Part shown: piece after piece, positions 46,869 to 58,639 of the stretch | How positions within the stretch are numbered: position 1 is the stretch's first letter | How the letters are laid out: every line of letters starts with the position of its first letter | DNA from: Labyrinthula sp. Ha | Taxonomy: Eukaryota > Sar > Bigyra > Labyrinthulida > Labyrinthulaceae | Direction: 5' to 3' | DNA: 64,000 nucleotides | Assembly (NCBI GenBank): GCA_015227615.1 | Contig: JAALGZ010000015.1 | Coordinates: 211,001-275,000 of the forward strand | Notes under the pieces: generated by a model | The model's database searches: none | The model's input: only the letters and a program-made list of their open reading frames with translations | What the model was told of the DNA's origin: nothing | Made by a program: the position numbers and the translations under genes

Positions 46869-48649
46869 ATGATGGAGGCGATTAGTAGGCTTTCCAGGGG
46901 GCGTTCTAGTTGGAAAATTCGCACTTCTTACTACTTTGATCAGGCAAACAGCTATGCAAAGAGGGATTGGAACTGCAAAAGACTTAAAAAATGCAAAATA
47001 AAACTGAATTCAGTCAAGAATTGTTTCTTTGAAGTTAACATTAAGTTTAATTCTGGTACTTCTAAGTACATTTTCATCGTAATTAATGAAAAGCACCGCA
47101 ACCATGGGGTGAAAGTACTTGGAAAGATTAAAAACTATGCACAAGAGTTAACAGCAGAAGAATTAAAAATGATTAAACACTTAGAAAGTATTTACAATGA
47201 AATTACAGCAGATGTTGCTGTTCATCTCAATTTTCTAGGTACATTGCTTGATAAAATCCAAGTAAAAAGAATAATAAAAAAGTTGAAGAAGGTGTTCGTT
47301 CTACCGAAGATAATAATAATATTAATAAATATACAAGCTGTGGCAAGAAATGTCCAGAACGTGGATGAAGACTTTATCTGAATTGGGAATATCTAAAAGA
47401 AGACAAAGCTATTCTAAATGAACTAAGCTTTCAAAAAAACTTACAAAATAAGGTAGTAGATGTAAATGGGGATAGTATCTAAGTGAATACCACCCGTGAC
47501 ATCAGCAAATATAGGCTAATTGCAATATTTCCCTGTGGGGTTGATTGCTTCATGGGAACCATAAATTTTAGATACACAATGACGGAGAGCGAGTTGAGCC
47601 AAGATGCCGTGAGAGGCTTGAAGCATCTGGACCTTCAAGGTATGGTAGTCATCGTGACGGATGGGAGTAGAACCTTGCAAGCAGCTGTGGAGGAACTTGG
47701 ATCGTGCCATTTTCTCTGCAGGAAGTACCTCTTGGCAACGTTGAGCTCAGTTGCATCTGGTCTAAAAGGTAATAAAAGGGTAAAATTCACCTGAAACTTG
47801 TGGAATATACTCGCAAGAATCTTTCAAGAAGAGAAGAATCTTGATTAACTTATTGACAACATGTTTGCAGAGTTTGAAGATGAACCGCAACAAGTAAGAC
47901 TAAAAAATTAAAGAATAAAAGAAAGTATGTTGGGAGATGGCACAAAACTATCTCACCTTTTCCCACAGTGCTACTCAGAGAGTTGAATATTTTAATGCAG
48001 CCACCAAGAGACTAGACACTTTGAAGTCCACCACCAAGATTTGGATCTTGATGAGGATGTCACTTACCACAAAAATGCGCCGAATAGGTACATGGAGCTA
48101 GCCTTAGAAAAACTTAATGACTTATTCAGGGAGGATAAGATGATTTCCAAGGAGGCTGATGAGTTGTTCATGAAAGAGTTGAAGTTGAAGGGAGGCTGCT
48201 GGATCGTCGAATAGTCGAGTGTTTATAAGTTTGTCGCAAGTGATTCTACGTCCAAGATGAAGAAGAGAAATGTTGTTAAAATTGTGGAAAGGAATGGAGA
48301 AAAGGTTTTTTGTTGCAGTTGCGAGATGTGGATCAATCTCGGTTTTCCACGTGGGCACTATGCTCCAAATTGTGACCGAAAAAGGATTAAATATTTTTAT
48401 GTAAGACATCTTCCTAGAAGGCGAAAGTCTTATGAATACCCACTTTTAAATAGGCTTTGCGGGAGATGGGGCACAGTACTACTGGGTTTGCTGGGGCCAT
48501 TGAACTTAAAGTTAAGATTCCATTACTTGGTCTTGCTCACATCCCAAGGAAACCGGAAACTAAGTATTCCATGCTTTTCACTGTATGTAAAGGACACTGT
48601 CAAGAAGCGAAAAGTAGAAAGAAGGGCTGAAAAAAAGTCTAGGCGGTAG
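46869..48649 (+). pseudogene. MULE transposase, broken into several frames
   Basis: Three open stretches carry the recognisable parts. 46869-47381: a FAR1-type domain, with NCFFEVNIKFNSGTSKYIF and the final HRNHG (family C..FKV ... W.V ... HNH), followed by LTAEELKMIKHL. 47483-47794: the transposase core, with VVIVTDGSRTLQAAVEELG and CHFLCRKYLLATL (family VI.TD.d.al..ai...FP...H.LC.WH). 48257-48649: VFCCSCEMWINLGFPRGHYA, a SWIM finger C.C...C.H in which the third cysteine is Arg. Stops and frame changes separate the three parts, and the region between 47794 and 48257 is not open. This copy cannot encode an intact transposase. Confidence 0.75.
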
Positions 48650-48884
48650 TACTCAAGATGACCGCGTCATTGAAGGAAAATCCAGATGATGATTTCACGA
48701 ACACGGAGGAGATGTCAGAGGCAAGTGGGATCATATTTGAACCGTAGAGGAAGAGGGGCAGGAGGAAGGGAAACGGAAAGGGAAAAGGCGAAGCTTCTCC
48801 TCTGGGCTTTTCACAAGTAGCCTTCCTCACTGATGACTGAAGGTTTAACTCTTCAAGCTTTGTTTTCGTGAAATCTTCATTTTC

Positions 48885-49140
48885 CTGAAACTTGAACCCA
48901 ACTCTCCTCCACTTTCTTGAATATATTTAAACTCAGAACATTGAACCCAAGCCCCATCTCTTTTTTCTGAGATATAGAAATCCTGAAGCGTGAACCCAAA
49001 TCCCCATCCCCCTTTTCTTGAAAATATAAATTCCTGAACCTTGAAATTTTCTCTTTCAATTTTGGAATATATGCAATCCTTGAACCTTTTTTTGTTTTAG
49101 AAATATATGTAGAATAAAAGTTGAGCCCAACCACCCAATC
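48885..49140. repeat. Minisatellite, about 49-bp unit, 5-6 degenerate copies
   Basis: The word TGAACCCAA or a close variant (TGAAATTTT, TGAACCTTT, TGAGCCCAA) recurs at 48893, 48942, 48991, 49042, 49081 and 49122. Each is followed by a C/T-rich stretch and then TTGAATATAT-like sequence. Spacing is 49, 49, 51, 39 and 41 bp. It lies inside the right part of the MULE. Confidence 0.7.
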
Positions 49141-49582
49141 ACTCTGTTCAAAACTGCTTTTTTTTCAACCATATCCTGTCTAGCTGGTCTTGCTTAACCA
49201 AATAAAAATGTTTGAAACCTCGTTGAAAACATATAATAATAACCCTCTAAGTAGCACAATCTAAATAGAAAAAAAATAATTTACCTTTTCTTTTCCCTGA
49301 GTCTTTTCTTGTACATAATTTTGTCCATAATATCCTCACCTTGATCCTCACTACTTGATCTCTCTTGAGAAATGGCGTGATCCATTTGTCGAAAAACTTG
49401 ACATACATATTTTCTATCCTTCCCTTGGTATTGCTATATTTTCTTAAACCGTTTCTGGTTCATAGCTGGGTCTTCCGATGTCTTTTGTGATGCAACTGTC
49501 ATGATTTATAATGTTCGATTTCAAATTTATTTGTTTGTTTAAAAAAAAAAATTGGGCAGTTAAAATTCGGCCAAAGATAATT

Positions 49583-49611
49583 AGGAGTATCTGACTTCGG
49601 AGTCAAGAAAA
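49583..49611. repeat. Right terminal inverted repeat of MULE
   Basis: AGGAGTATCTGACTTCGGAG, continuing TCAAGAAAA, is the inverted partner of 46568-46593. Confidence 0.65.
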
Positions 49612-49918
49612 CTTATTTGGAAAAGGTAGCATTAAAACAATCATCTTTCACAGAATTGACAATAAAACTATATTTCTTAACTCGCATATGCTGTTGATGT
49701 TTAAAGAAAATCAATGCAAGTTTTGAATATCAAAGAGCGTATGTAGATTCTAGTTTTGAGAACCCAATATTTTCCCTCTAATTACCTACTTTTGAATTTT
49801 AAGTTAATGAATAATTTACACCATGCCACGTCATCACTTCTTATCTCGGAATATCAACACCAAAAACAAAGAACGACAAGAAAGCATAATTCGGTAGACA
49901 CGTCAAGGTTCAGTGGAA
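49612..49918. other. Leader/promoter region of ABC1-family kinase gene
   Basis: About 300 bp between the transposon end and the ATG at 49919. No gene is seen. The MULE right end therefore sits close to the promoter of the kinase gene. Confidence 0.45.
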
Positions 49919-51670
49919 ATGATCATTTTCAGGCGAAATTACAAATTAATCTCTACTATACAGAATGAAATCTTTATTCGTAAAAGAGTTAATACCTTTT
50001 ATCTTCCAAAGAGAGAGTTTTCCCGCCAAAGCCCATTAAAAACAAAGTCAACTTTCCACAGGGCGCTTTCAACCACAGGAAAGACATTTGGATTAACTTT
50101 TGGATTTTGCTCAATCACTGGAATATATTACTATAACACGAACGAAGGGTTTCGACGGTCAGTATTATTTTGGAAAATAGTTCTTCCAAAATATGCGCAT
50201 TATAAATACACAGCAAAGTACATCAAGAACAATAATATTTCTGATGTAGAAGCAGAAAAAATGTATGAAGCACTTCATGAAAAATATTCAAATCCTGTTA
50301 GAGACGCTTGTTTACAACTTCGTGGTTTTTACTTGAAAGTAGCTCAGATAATCTCAACTGTCAATTACTTCATTCCAGAGCAGTACCTCTGCTGGTGTCG
50401 TGAACTTCAGGACTCTGCTCCTACCATCCTTCCTTTTTCCCAAGCTAAGGAAATCATCCCAATGGAGTACTTTTCATATGTAGATCCTATTCCAGTTGGT
50501 TCGGCTTCTATTGGTCAAGTTTATAGAGCCCAACTAAAACAAGAATATATTGAAAAGTTTAATCTTTCTTTTTCTACTTGTGCTGTTAAAATTCAAGCTC
50601 CTGGAACAGAAGAAAAATTTAGGGCCGATTTGGCCACTCTTATCGCCTTCTGCTCTTTCGCTCTTCCACAGTTCTCTGAGCCATTAAAAGAGATAGAGCG
50701 TCAATTTAAATTTGAATTTGATTTTCAACTGGAGGCAGAAAATCAAGATGAGATATATGCAGCTGTTAAAAAAGGGAAGAAGAGTGGTTTGTATGGACAC
50801 TTGGTGAAGGATGTTGTTGTTCCAAGAGTTATTAGACCCTTGTGTAGTAGTCAAGTTCTGGTTATGGAGCTGCTGGAAGGAGAAAGTTTGATCAAAGGAG
50901 TGAGAAAGAACTTAAGGAAAGTTTCTGAGATTATGGGTAAAGATTATGATGAACTTGAAGCGGAGCAGATACAAAAACTAAAAGAAGGAACGTTGAAGCT
51001 TAAATCCATTGAAGATGATATTAATTATACTAAACGTGTGAATTTATATTTAGATGCGAGAAGATGTTATTGGAATTTTGTTAAGTTTTGTTTTCCATTT
51101 TTGAATATTCAATATACGGAAAGACTACAGATGGTGAACCTGGGCCAGATTATTAAAACTATTTCTCTTGCGCATGGATTTGAAATCTTGGTTTTAGGTA
51201 AGGTTAACGGGGATCCTCATCCCGGCAACATGATGCTGCTGAACGACGGAAGAATTGGTCTTTTAGATTATGGTCAAGTTAAGGCTATCACAAAACCGGG
51301 TAGGTACAATTTTGCCAAGCTATTAGAAGCTGTTGCGAAAAAAGAGGTGGATGAAGTCTACAGAATAGCAACTGAAGAGTTTGGCATGAAAACAAAGTAT
51401 GGAAAAAAAGATGTTATATACCGTCTTGTTAAGTTTTGGGCCGATAACAATACGGCAGAAGTAATGGGAGACCAGAATATTCATTTGTTCCTAGAAGAGA
51501 TGGAGCGGTTGGATCCCACTGTTGAAGTTGCTACGGAGATGGTAATTCCTGGACGCGTAAGTTTTATGTTGAGAGCTGTCGGAAATGCCTTTGGAATCGA
51601 TATATACATGACAGATTATTGGTTACCTATAGCAAAGTTAGTACTAGAAAACGAAAACCTGCTAGAATAA
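49919..51670 (+). CDS. ABC1/ADCK/UbiB-family atypical kinase, probably mitochondrial
   Basis: 583 residues, single exon. The ATG is at 49919, and the frame extends upstream only to a GTG. The basic, acid-poor N-terminus (MIIFRRNYKLISTIQ) fits a mitochondrial targeting signal, followed by a possible membrane segment at about 55-75. Family motifs: the Ala-rich-loop equivalent GSASIGQVYRAQ (about 194-205), CAVKIQAPG with the phosphate-binding lysine, QFKFEFDFQLEAENQ, VLVMELLEGESL, and the catalytic and metal motifs NGDPHPGNMML and GLLDYGQVK. The signature KxGQ motif reads KVAQ (K140-Q143). About 100 extra residues, many charged, lie between GESL and the catalytic loop. Relatives act in ubiquinone synthesis or mitochondrial lipid handling. 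ADCK1/ADCK5-like is my best guess, ahead of COQ8. Confidence 0.85.
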   Translation: MIIFRRNYKLISTIQNEIFIRKRVNTFYLPKREFSRQSPLKTKSTFHRALSTTGKTFGLTFGFCSITGIYYYNTNEGFRRSVLFWKIVLPKYAHYKYTAKYIKNNNISDVEAEKMYEALHEKYSNPVRDACLQLRGFYLKVAQIISTVNYFIPEQYLCWCRELQDSAPTILPFSQAKEIIPMEYFSYVDPIPVGSASIGQVYRAQLKQEYIEKFNLSFSTCAVKIQAPGTEEKFRADLATLIAFCSFALPQFSEPLKEIERQFKFEFDFQLEAENQDEIYAAVKKGKKSGLYGHLVKDVVVPRVIRPLCSSQVLVMELLEGESLIKGVRKNLRKVSEIMGKDYDELEAEQIQKLKEGTLKLKSIEDDINYTKRVNLYLDARRCYWNFVKFCFPFLNIQYTERLQMVNLGQIIKTISLAHGFEILVLGKVNGDPHPGNMMLLNDGRIGLLDYGQVKAITKPGRYNFAKLLEAVAKKEVDEVYRIATEEFGMKTKYGKKDVIYRLVKFWADNNTAEVMGDQNIHLFLEEMERLDPTVEVATEMVIPGRVSFMLRAVGNAFGIDIYMTDYWLPIAKLVLENENLLE

Positions 51671-51760
51671 TATTAGTTATAGAGAAAAAACTAGTTCAAC
51701 AGTACTATGAAATGTTAAGTTTCAAAAAAATATGTTTACTATCTCTACTAAATATCAAGT

Positions 51761-52486
51761 TCAGCTAAATCTATTCTTTAATGTGTCTAAATACTGGTTA
51801 GCCTGCTGTAAAACAACTAACTTATCTTTGAAGTTATCTACTTGAAGCAAGATTCCAAGTTTCATTATCAATAAATTAACTCTATCCCGCCTATTTTTTT
51901 CTTTTTGGCTCTTCTTACCTCTTTTTTCTATTTCATCTTCACTAAGTGTGCTTTGGTCTTTAAATCTAGCTGCCTTATTTGTAGGTGGAGTAAGATCTTT
52001 TATAGAAAGTTCTGGAACAACAACATCTTTTTCCAAACTCTTATACACCTCTAAGAAATCTTCTAAAATACTAACTCTATTGCGAGGAGAGATATTCATC
52101 AAAACAGATCCCTTCAATTGCTGTAAAGTTGCATTCAGCTTTGTAAACTCTCTGTTAATTACAGTCCTTCGTTGTTTCTCCCGGAGAGATTTCTTAAATT
52201 TCTGTTGTTTCAGCTGATCCAAAGGCGCAACTTCCAATCTCTTTCTCTTTCCGCCACATTGAGGAAATCCTCCAAAGGTAAACTGGCTGGGAAATTCACT
52301 TGGCGTAAGCACGTTACTCAGCACCTCCCGTGGATACACAGGAGAAACCATCTTACTCCATTGATCCGCAAACTGCAAGTTCGTCAAGTCCAAATTTGTT
52401 CTATTCAAACTCTCTAAAGTATTTTGAACTTGTAATGTCTTTTGCAAAAGCGCTATCTCAAGTTGCAAGTTTAATAATCCTTCCAT
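51761..52486 (-). CDS. Putative transcription factor with two bHLH motifs
   Basis: 241 residues, one exon, ATG start. Residues 97-152 read FKKSLREKQRRTVINREFTK, then a loop, then RVSILEDFLEVYKSLE. Residues 189-238 read RGKKSQKEKNRRDRVNLLIM, then a loop, then DKLVVLQQANQYLDTL. Both segments have the bHLH basic-region pattern E-x-x-R-R, then helix 1, a short loop and helix 2. The Glu that contacts CANNTG boxes is present in each (E103, E196 by my count). The N-terminal 30 residues form a leucine-rich probable coiled coil, and residues 79-83 (GKRKR) look like a nuclear signal. I know of no family with this tandem arrangement. Convergent with the ABC1-family kinase gene, 90 bp apart. Confidence 0.65.
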   Translation of the reverse strand: MEGLLNLQLEIALLQKTLQVQNTLESLNRTNLDLTNLQFADQWSKMVSPVYPREVLSNVLTPSEFPSQFTFGGFPQCGGKRKRLEVAPLDQLKQQKFKKSLREKQRRTVINREFTKLNATLQQLKGSVLMNISPRNRVSILEDFLEVYKSLEKDVVVPELSIKDLTPPTNKAARFKDQSTLSEDEIEKRGKKSQKEKNRRDRVNLLIMKLGILLQVDNFKDKLVVLQQANQYLDTLKNRFS

Positions 52487-52534
52487 CTTTTTGACAGTTT
52501 TGGTTTAGTTTTAAACGGGTAGTTTTTAGTAACT

Positions 52535-52735
52535 ATGAAATATGCAGTGATTTTTGATGACATGCACCGACCGACAAAGGTGCACGAGATAGCCGGGTTT
52601 ACTAGGGAGCTACTATATATGTTGTACCCGATCGGAATGACCGAGAAAATTTGTACTTGTAAAATCTTGGTATTGATATGTATTGAAATCTTGTTTCAAG
52701 ATAATTGTATTGAATATATTGTTTTGAATGATTAG
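52535..52735 (+). CDS. Possible small ORF divergent from bHLH gene
   Basis: 66 codons with an ATG start, 48 bp upstream of the divergent bHLH gene. The first 37 codons are distinctly richer in G+C than their surroundings and protein-like (YAVIFDDMHRPTKVHEIAGF). The last 29 are AT-rich and look like random sequence. It might be the first exon of a gene whose later exons I could not find, or the remnant of one. Not recognised. Confidence 0.25.
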   Translation: MKYAVIFDDMHRPTKVHEIAGFTRELLYMLYPIGMTEKICTCKILVLICIEILFQDNCIEYIVLND

Positions 52736-55700
52736 ATGTTTGAAGTTATTTTTAAAATAGATACAACTTGCAAGTAGAGATTACTTAGTGTTTTAGCAAA
52801 TATAAGAGTTCAAGTACAAAAGTATTTAGAAACATGATGTTAGTTTTTTTCTACCTTTTGGGCCCATTTTGAATGAGGCGTGTTTGTTTTACTTCATATA
52901 CACTTGTTTCAATTTGCTTATTTAGTATTGAGAACGTCTAGTTCATCTAACTTATCACTAAGCTATAAGAAATGGAATTCATAACTATAAAGTATTTACA
53001 GAACAATTTAGGTTAATATTGTCAAAAACCTTAAAGAAACGAGGCGAGCAAAATTATAATATTTCCTCATTTTAGTTTCTTCTGAATCATCTAAAGGAAA
53101 CAGGCCCTACTATCCAAACAGGTCTAAGGCTAATTCCCCTTTAAAATATTGACTAACCCATCTTCTTGGCTCACTTTGTATTTGGTTAGGTAGAACTAAA
53201 GACATGATGATATATATATATATTACTGATCTTACTATATGTAGAAACGTTGGTCAAGCATAAAACGCTTTCAAAGTTATCAACTTCAGACCTGAATTTA
53301 GTTGAAAAAGCTCTATTTTAGAAAGGATAACACTGCATTTCACCAGGATTTATGTAAGGGCCCGTCCTTGTTTTACCCTGTCTCAATGTAGCGCATCCCC
53401 TTTTTCTCTAATTTAAAAGCTGCTGAAGATAAAACCAAAAATAACAAATAAAATAATCACTTTTGTAGTTAGGTTAATAGCTCTCTAACCTGGTAATGTA
53501 TTCTGACTCAGAATGAAGCCTGGAACAAAGTCTTAAGCTCTCCAGATCCTGTCTTGGTTATTTATTTGTTCTTCTTCTGTTCTCGAAGTAGTCTTACCAA
53601 TATCATATCCCAAATCCTACCCGGTTTGACATCTGTTATCTTCGGTCATATTGCTATAAATAGAATACCAACTATATAACAAGACATAATGAACAATGAT
53701 CGGTCATTCAACTTGGTATCAGATCGGTCTTACTTGAAACATGTTGTTTCAAAGAGCTTAAAGCCGGGTTTACACGTATGTAAATTTCTTTGCTCTTCAT
53801 TTTTTTATGCAGGGCCTAGTACCTAGGTAGGAGTAATGCACTATTGTCTTAGTTTCTATATTCACTACACGAAGAAACACATGCTTCTTAAAGTTGGGAG
53901 ATGGCCTTAGATTTCCCAATAATGTTTGAGATTTAGGAGATATTAAATGGGAGATTTAACAATTTTCTTCATATAAATCAGACACAGTGAACATACGACA
54001 ATGACTGGCTTAAGGGCCTGGAAATGGAAAAGGAAAGTTAGTTTTATGTTGAATTTACTATCAAAATGTTTTTCACGGAAGTTATCACATTCTCTTTCAA
54101 AAGAATTACAGTTATTGAGATTGATTGGAATGTATGTTACAGAATTTACTTAACGAAAGTTTCGTTAAACAAAATTCACAAAAGAAAATCCAATAGTTAA
54201 CGTTAAGTGCAATAGTAAATGCTAGTTTTATGATTGAAAACTATTTGACAAGTTCTTCACTCACCAATTATCTAGTTCCTTTCCGAACAAGAGATGATGG
54301 AGAGTGTGTTTCATAATGTACATGATAAGCATTGAACCGAACTATCACAAGATGCTGTTATCCCAACATCTTGTTGAAGAAGGTTGGATACAAAAATATG
54401 TCGACGAAGTAGTTGACAAACTTATATTCTCAGCATATGTCTTTGTCTACATTCTAGTATGCCCCAACATTGTATACTATATTTTTAGAATACAATATTT
54501 TAAATCCTGTGAATGAACTTTATCTCTTTCCAGTGATAAGCTGCAAACCCCTATTCATGAATAATCACTTGCTGTCTGCTGTCGAGAGGGGCGCCCCAAG
54601 AACATTACTTTTTGACAATTTAATTTATGTACAAAGTGTAGACCTGAACTTCTAAAGTTCAGTATAAATATTCATGTTAACAACTTAATGCCGAATTATC
54701 TAGTACTTTAACCTAATTATCAAACATACGCGATGGGTCTCTTTCAGAACTATTACCGCTTAAGACGTTTAATGTCAACCAAAAGCAAAACTCCTGAAAT
54801 AATGAAGCAACGTTGTACTATGTCACTGAAACATATAACTTAAAACGGACCAATAAAAAAATGTATAACTAAGCGATAGTGTTAAAATTCAGTGTCAGTT
54901 ACATACATGATTAATCTTTTTCATCTAGATGTTTTTCTACCTGATCTAAATTCATGAACAAGACTCAAAGTGCATTGATATTGATCGCAACATAACTGAA
55001 GTAAAATTTAGCGTTATAGAAAATAGTATGGAAGTGAATAACAGTCAAAGAATAAACTGCTTTAAATTAAAAAAAATGGAGAACTGGTATCTAGTATATG
55101 CAACAGAAATACTTAGATTAGATCACAATGGCTGAGAACCAGTGTACTATTAAAGACTCAATTCATGCCTAGCATAAAAATTTTAACCCTCGTGCTTATT
55201 GAAAAGATCTAGCTTACTAGAAATAAATATGCCTTTTCACTTTAAACAGAAGCAACGGTATTCACAGTTCATTCGTGTGTACAACGGAAAACCTAGCATT
55301 ACTGAATACAGCTCCAATTCAAACTTGTTTGATGCTTCTTAACTAAGTTAAATTATGTATTTACGTATAGCTACGGTATCTAAAATTGTGTTTGCTACTC
55401 AATCTATCTTCCAGGAAGCAATATTATTATTGCCAAAAGAGACGACTAAGAACTTTGTACCAAAATAAAGAATATTCAAAACTGTTCATAAATTTTCTGA
55501 TCTTATTAACTCGACGAAGCCAGAAAACTAGTGCGCAAATATGGTTGTTATTCATAGGTGTGGTTGGATTCGGATGTAAATTAATATGCTTTACATGTAT
55601 ATTAACAAGAATGGTCTGCTTTGCCCTTAGGTGGTTCCTGATTAACGCTCTGCTGTGATGAACCTAATCTATAATGAACAGATTCCAAACCTAGTTCTAA

Positions 55701-58639
55701 TTATCAAGAGGAAACATGGGGTTTTGATTTATATCAAGTAATGTGTATTTTATTTTGAATACTAAATTGGAATACATGGACCAGGATCAAATGACGAGGA
55801 ATGCACATTGTGATCTTCAACCATAGGAAAATATCCAAAAAGTGTCCACATGGTTCAGTTTTGAATTTGGAATTAACACTTTTAAACCCACATGGTACAC
55901 ATCGTCAAGAATTTGAGACAGTAAAAATGTTTTTCCTATTTCAACCCAGGGTGATTTACCACAATTTGTTATTTCTAAACAATGGTTATCCATAATCAAT
56001 CAAGACATTGACGAAGTTAGTAGAATAAATCAATAAGAAAATAGGAGCCAGAAACGTTGTCAATAAATCAGACCCAATCCTTGTTTTTTCTTGCACCAAT
56101 GCAATGAGTAGGAGCAGGTGATACAGTGGGGAAATATTTTAACACATACTAGTAGAAAAAATTAATACATTTGATGAATCCAGCACTTTTGATATTGGAT
56201 GGGCCAAGAAACACTAGAAGAGTTGATTTCATCCTGCAGATGTATAATACACCCCGGTTATGTAAAACAATACTGTCTGCATAATCCTCTATTCTACCAA
56301 CCAATCAAGAGGTTTTTCTCCAGTAAAGTAGTATATATTTTTGAGTAAATTAAGAAGAGGCAAATTGGGGGGGGTCTAAGTTGCTTAAAGTATTTTAAAA
56401 AGGAGTAAAGAATTAAAGCAGCGATGAATATTCAGACAAAAAAGTATTTGAAATGCAATTGATCATGTTTAAAGCTAAGAGTTCGTATTTGAAAGGTTTA
56501 TAATTTCCATTAAGGATCAAAGGATCGAATTGATTGCAAATAATAATTTTAAGCTAGAAAAAATATTTAAATTAAACAAACATGTTTCAAAGAAACTACT
56601 TGTTTAATATCAATCATTTTCCTCTTATTTGATGTAGAGTTTCAAAGAAAGAGCAGGCATTGACTTGCAAAATAGAATTTGGGCATTATTGGAATACTAC
56701 TAATTGCCTAGAGCCAGAAGAATACGTAGTAACGAGAATAAGATTACGGAGAGTAGGCTGTGATTACAAGAAGAAAATTCTAGAATGTAGTATTCAGCTC
56801 GCTCAAGAAAGATGGGTATGGGACTAGTGTGCTCCAATCGTTTTAACTTTCTCTACAACTCACGTAAGCAAAATACCGATGAAACTGTCATCCAGGCTTA
56901 AGTTCCAAGCAAGAATGTTATAATACATTAACATGTCTCAACCATTAACTATTCAACTAGTTTTTGCTGGATGAAACTATGTCTAGTACTTGCTCTTGTT
57001 TTTATCAGTAGAATACTAAGGTAACAAGCCGACCATTCTTCACAATTTACAAAACCAAAATATTAAAGAATTCAGAATAGATACCAATTTCTTGTAAAAT
57101 AACAAATTCCCAACTCATCCTAAAAATTTTTAAGAGGTCTTATACTTTGTTTACTTTGCTTAAGTCGTGCGGCCAAGGCCAGGTATATGATTTAAGTTGC
57201 ATTATCTGCACTCTCTTCAAGGCTGTAATAAGGATTGCTGCGAAAAATTAATGTTTAAAAGAATAATTATAAAGTAAATCTATTAAGAGTTCATGTTTCT
57301 TTAAAGAATAATACAATGTAGGGACTAATGCAATTCGAATGTATGATTTATTAACACCTTTCGTAGTGCAAGAAAGTGATAAAAAAATAAGAGTCTTTGA
57401 GAAACCGTCACCAAAAAATATATACAGAATTACAACCAAAAGTCACAAAACCAAGAAATGGTAAACCTTTTAAGCTTTGATCTTAATTTTACTTGTTGAT
57501 TTTTTTCAGTCGGACAAGTCTTTTAATATGCACCCAAGCCATCTACGGTTACAAGCATTTATTACAACAATATTCTCTTAAACTTACAACAACTAGAAAG
57601 AGCTCTTGATATAATTTGATACCTAATACAGTGACTATTGCGGGCTTCATCGCTTTTAACTTTCTTAATTATTAAGTTAATTACTTTATAGACATAGTTT
57701 TTTTACTACAAGTATCTAATAATTCAAGTTGATAGATAAGTTTGACCCCACGTTTGTTTGGGCCATAGAATAAATCAAAAGCAAACACGTTTTCATATTC
57801 TTTAAGCTACAACAAATAGCAGAAAACATTTACATGCATTTAGATGAACTTATTTCTCAGAATACAGGCAAGAACTATGCTGAAAACAAACGAGGTATTT
57901 TCAACACCTCTGGTGCAAAAGTCCCAAAAAATAGTTCTTTACTTCTGTGGAAAAATGCACATACATTGCCTTTAAACAACATTTAGTTCCTGTACCTTTG
58001 AGAGAAAATACATTAGATTTTAAAGGAGTTCAGTGGCAGTGTAAATTGGACCCAAGGACATAACCCTGTCCGAGTCTGCGGTCTTACCTATACTCTTTAC
58101 AGTAAAACTTTTATTCTTGTTACGTTGCTACCATTAATAGGAGTTCTTGAGTGCTAGGATCCCTTTTGTTCTAGTAACATCTTATATCTTCGTGAACCTT
58201 GTGCCCGATTTTCCAAAAAAGTTGTGCCTTCCAAAATGTAATCCAAAAGTAAAAGAAAACAACAATCACGACGGAGAATGTTGATTAGAATTCGCCGAAG
58301 ATGTTCCAGTGATGCAGAATTATATAGATCCAGATGCTTATTGATCGTTCATGAGATGTTTCCCAGCAGTATTTGACCAAGATTTATGTTTCAGGTGGTG
58401 CAGCATGCTTTAAATTAATTCATATGCATATCCGAGTTCCAGAAGGGCGATTATCATCCAGCTGGGGTAACTTTATGTTAGATGTTGCCTTTTAGGTAGT
58501 TTGTCCTTATCCAATGGTAGGCTGTTATACAAGTTTAAATAGGATTTGATCAAAATTATATTTTGCAGGCGATGCAGAAGGCTCTGGGTTCTTTCGTATC
58601 TTCATTCAAGCTCCACAAGGCCAGTTCTTCTTCAATTGA
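52736..58639. other. Gene-poor AT-rich region, about 5.9 kb
   Basis: No supportable gene. Open frames stay under 95 codons with no motifs. A short (AT)n run lies near 53210. The first part of the largest gene-poor stretch in the window. Confidence 0.55.

Larger units (their letters stand above)
46568..49611 (+). mobile_element. Mutator-like (MULE) DNA transposon, decayed
   Basis: About 3 kb bounded by imperfect terminal inverted repeats. The left end, TTTTGGCTCCGGAGTCAGATACTCCT (46568-46593), matches the reverse complement of 49583-49611, allowing two mismatches in the best 22 bp and a small gap outside it. Inside, in order, are a FAR1/WRKY-GCM1-type DNA-binding segment, a MULE transposase core and a degenerate SWIM-type zinc finger, the order found in FAR1-related transposases. 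A target-site duplication could not be identified at the edges. A 49-bp minisatellite lies near the right end. Confidence 0.72.
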
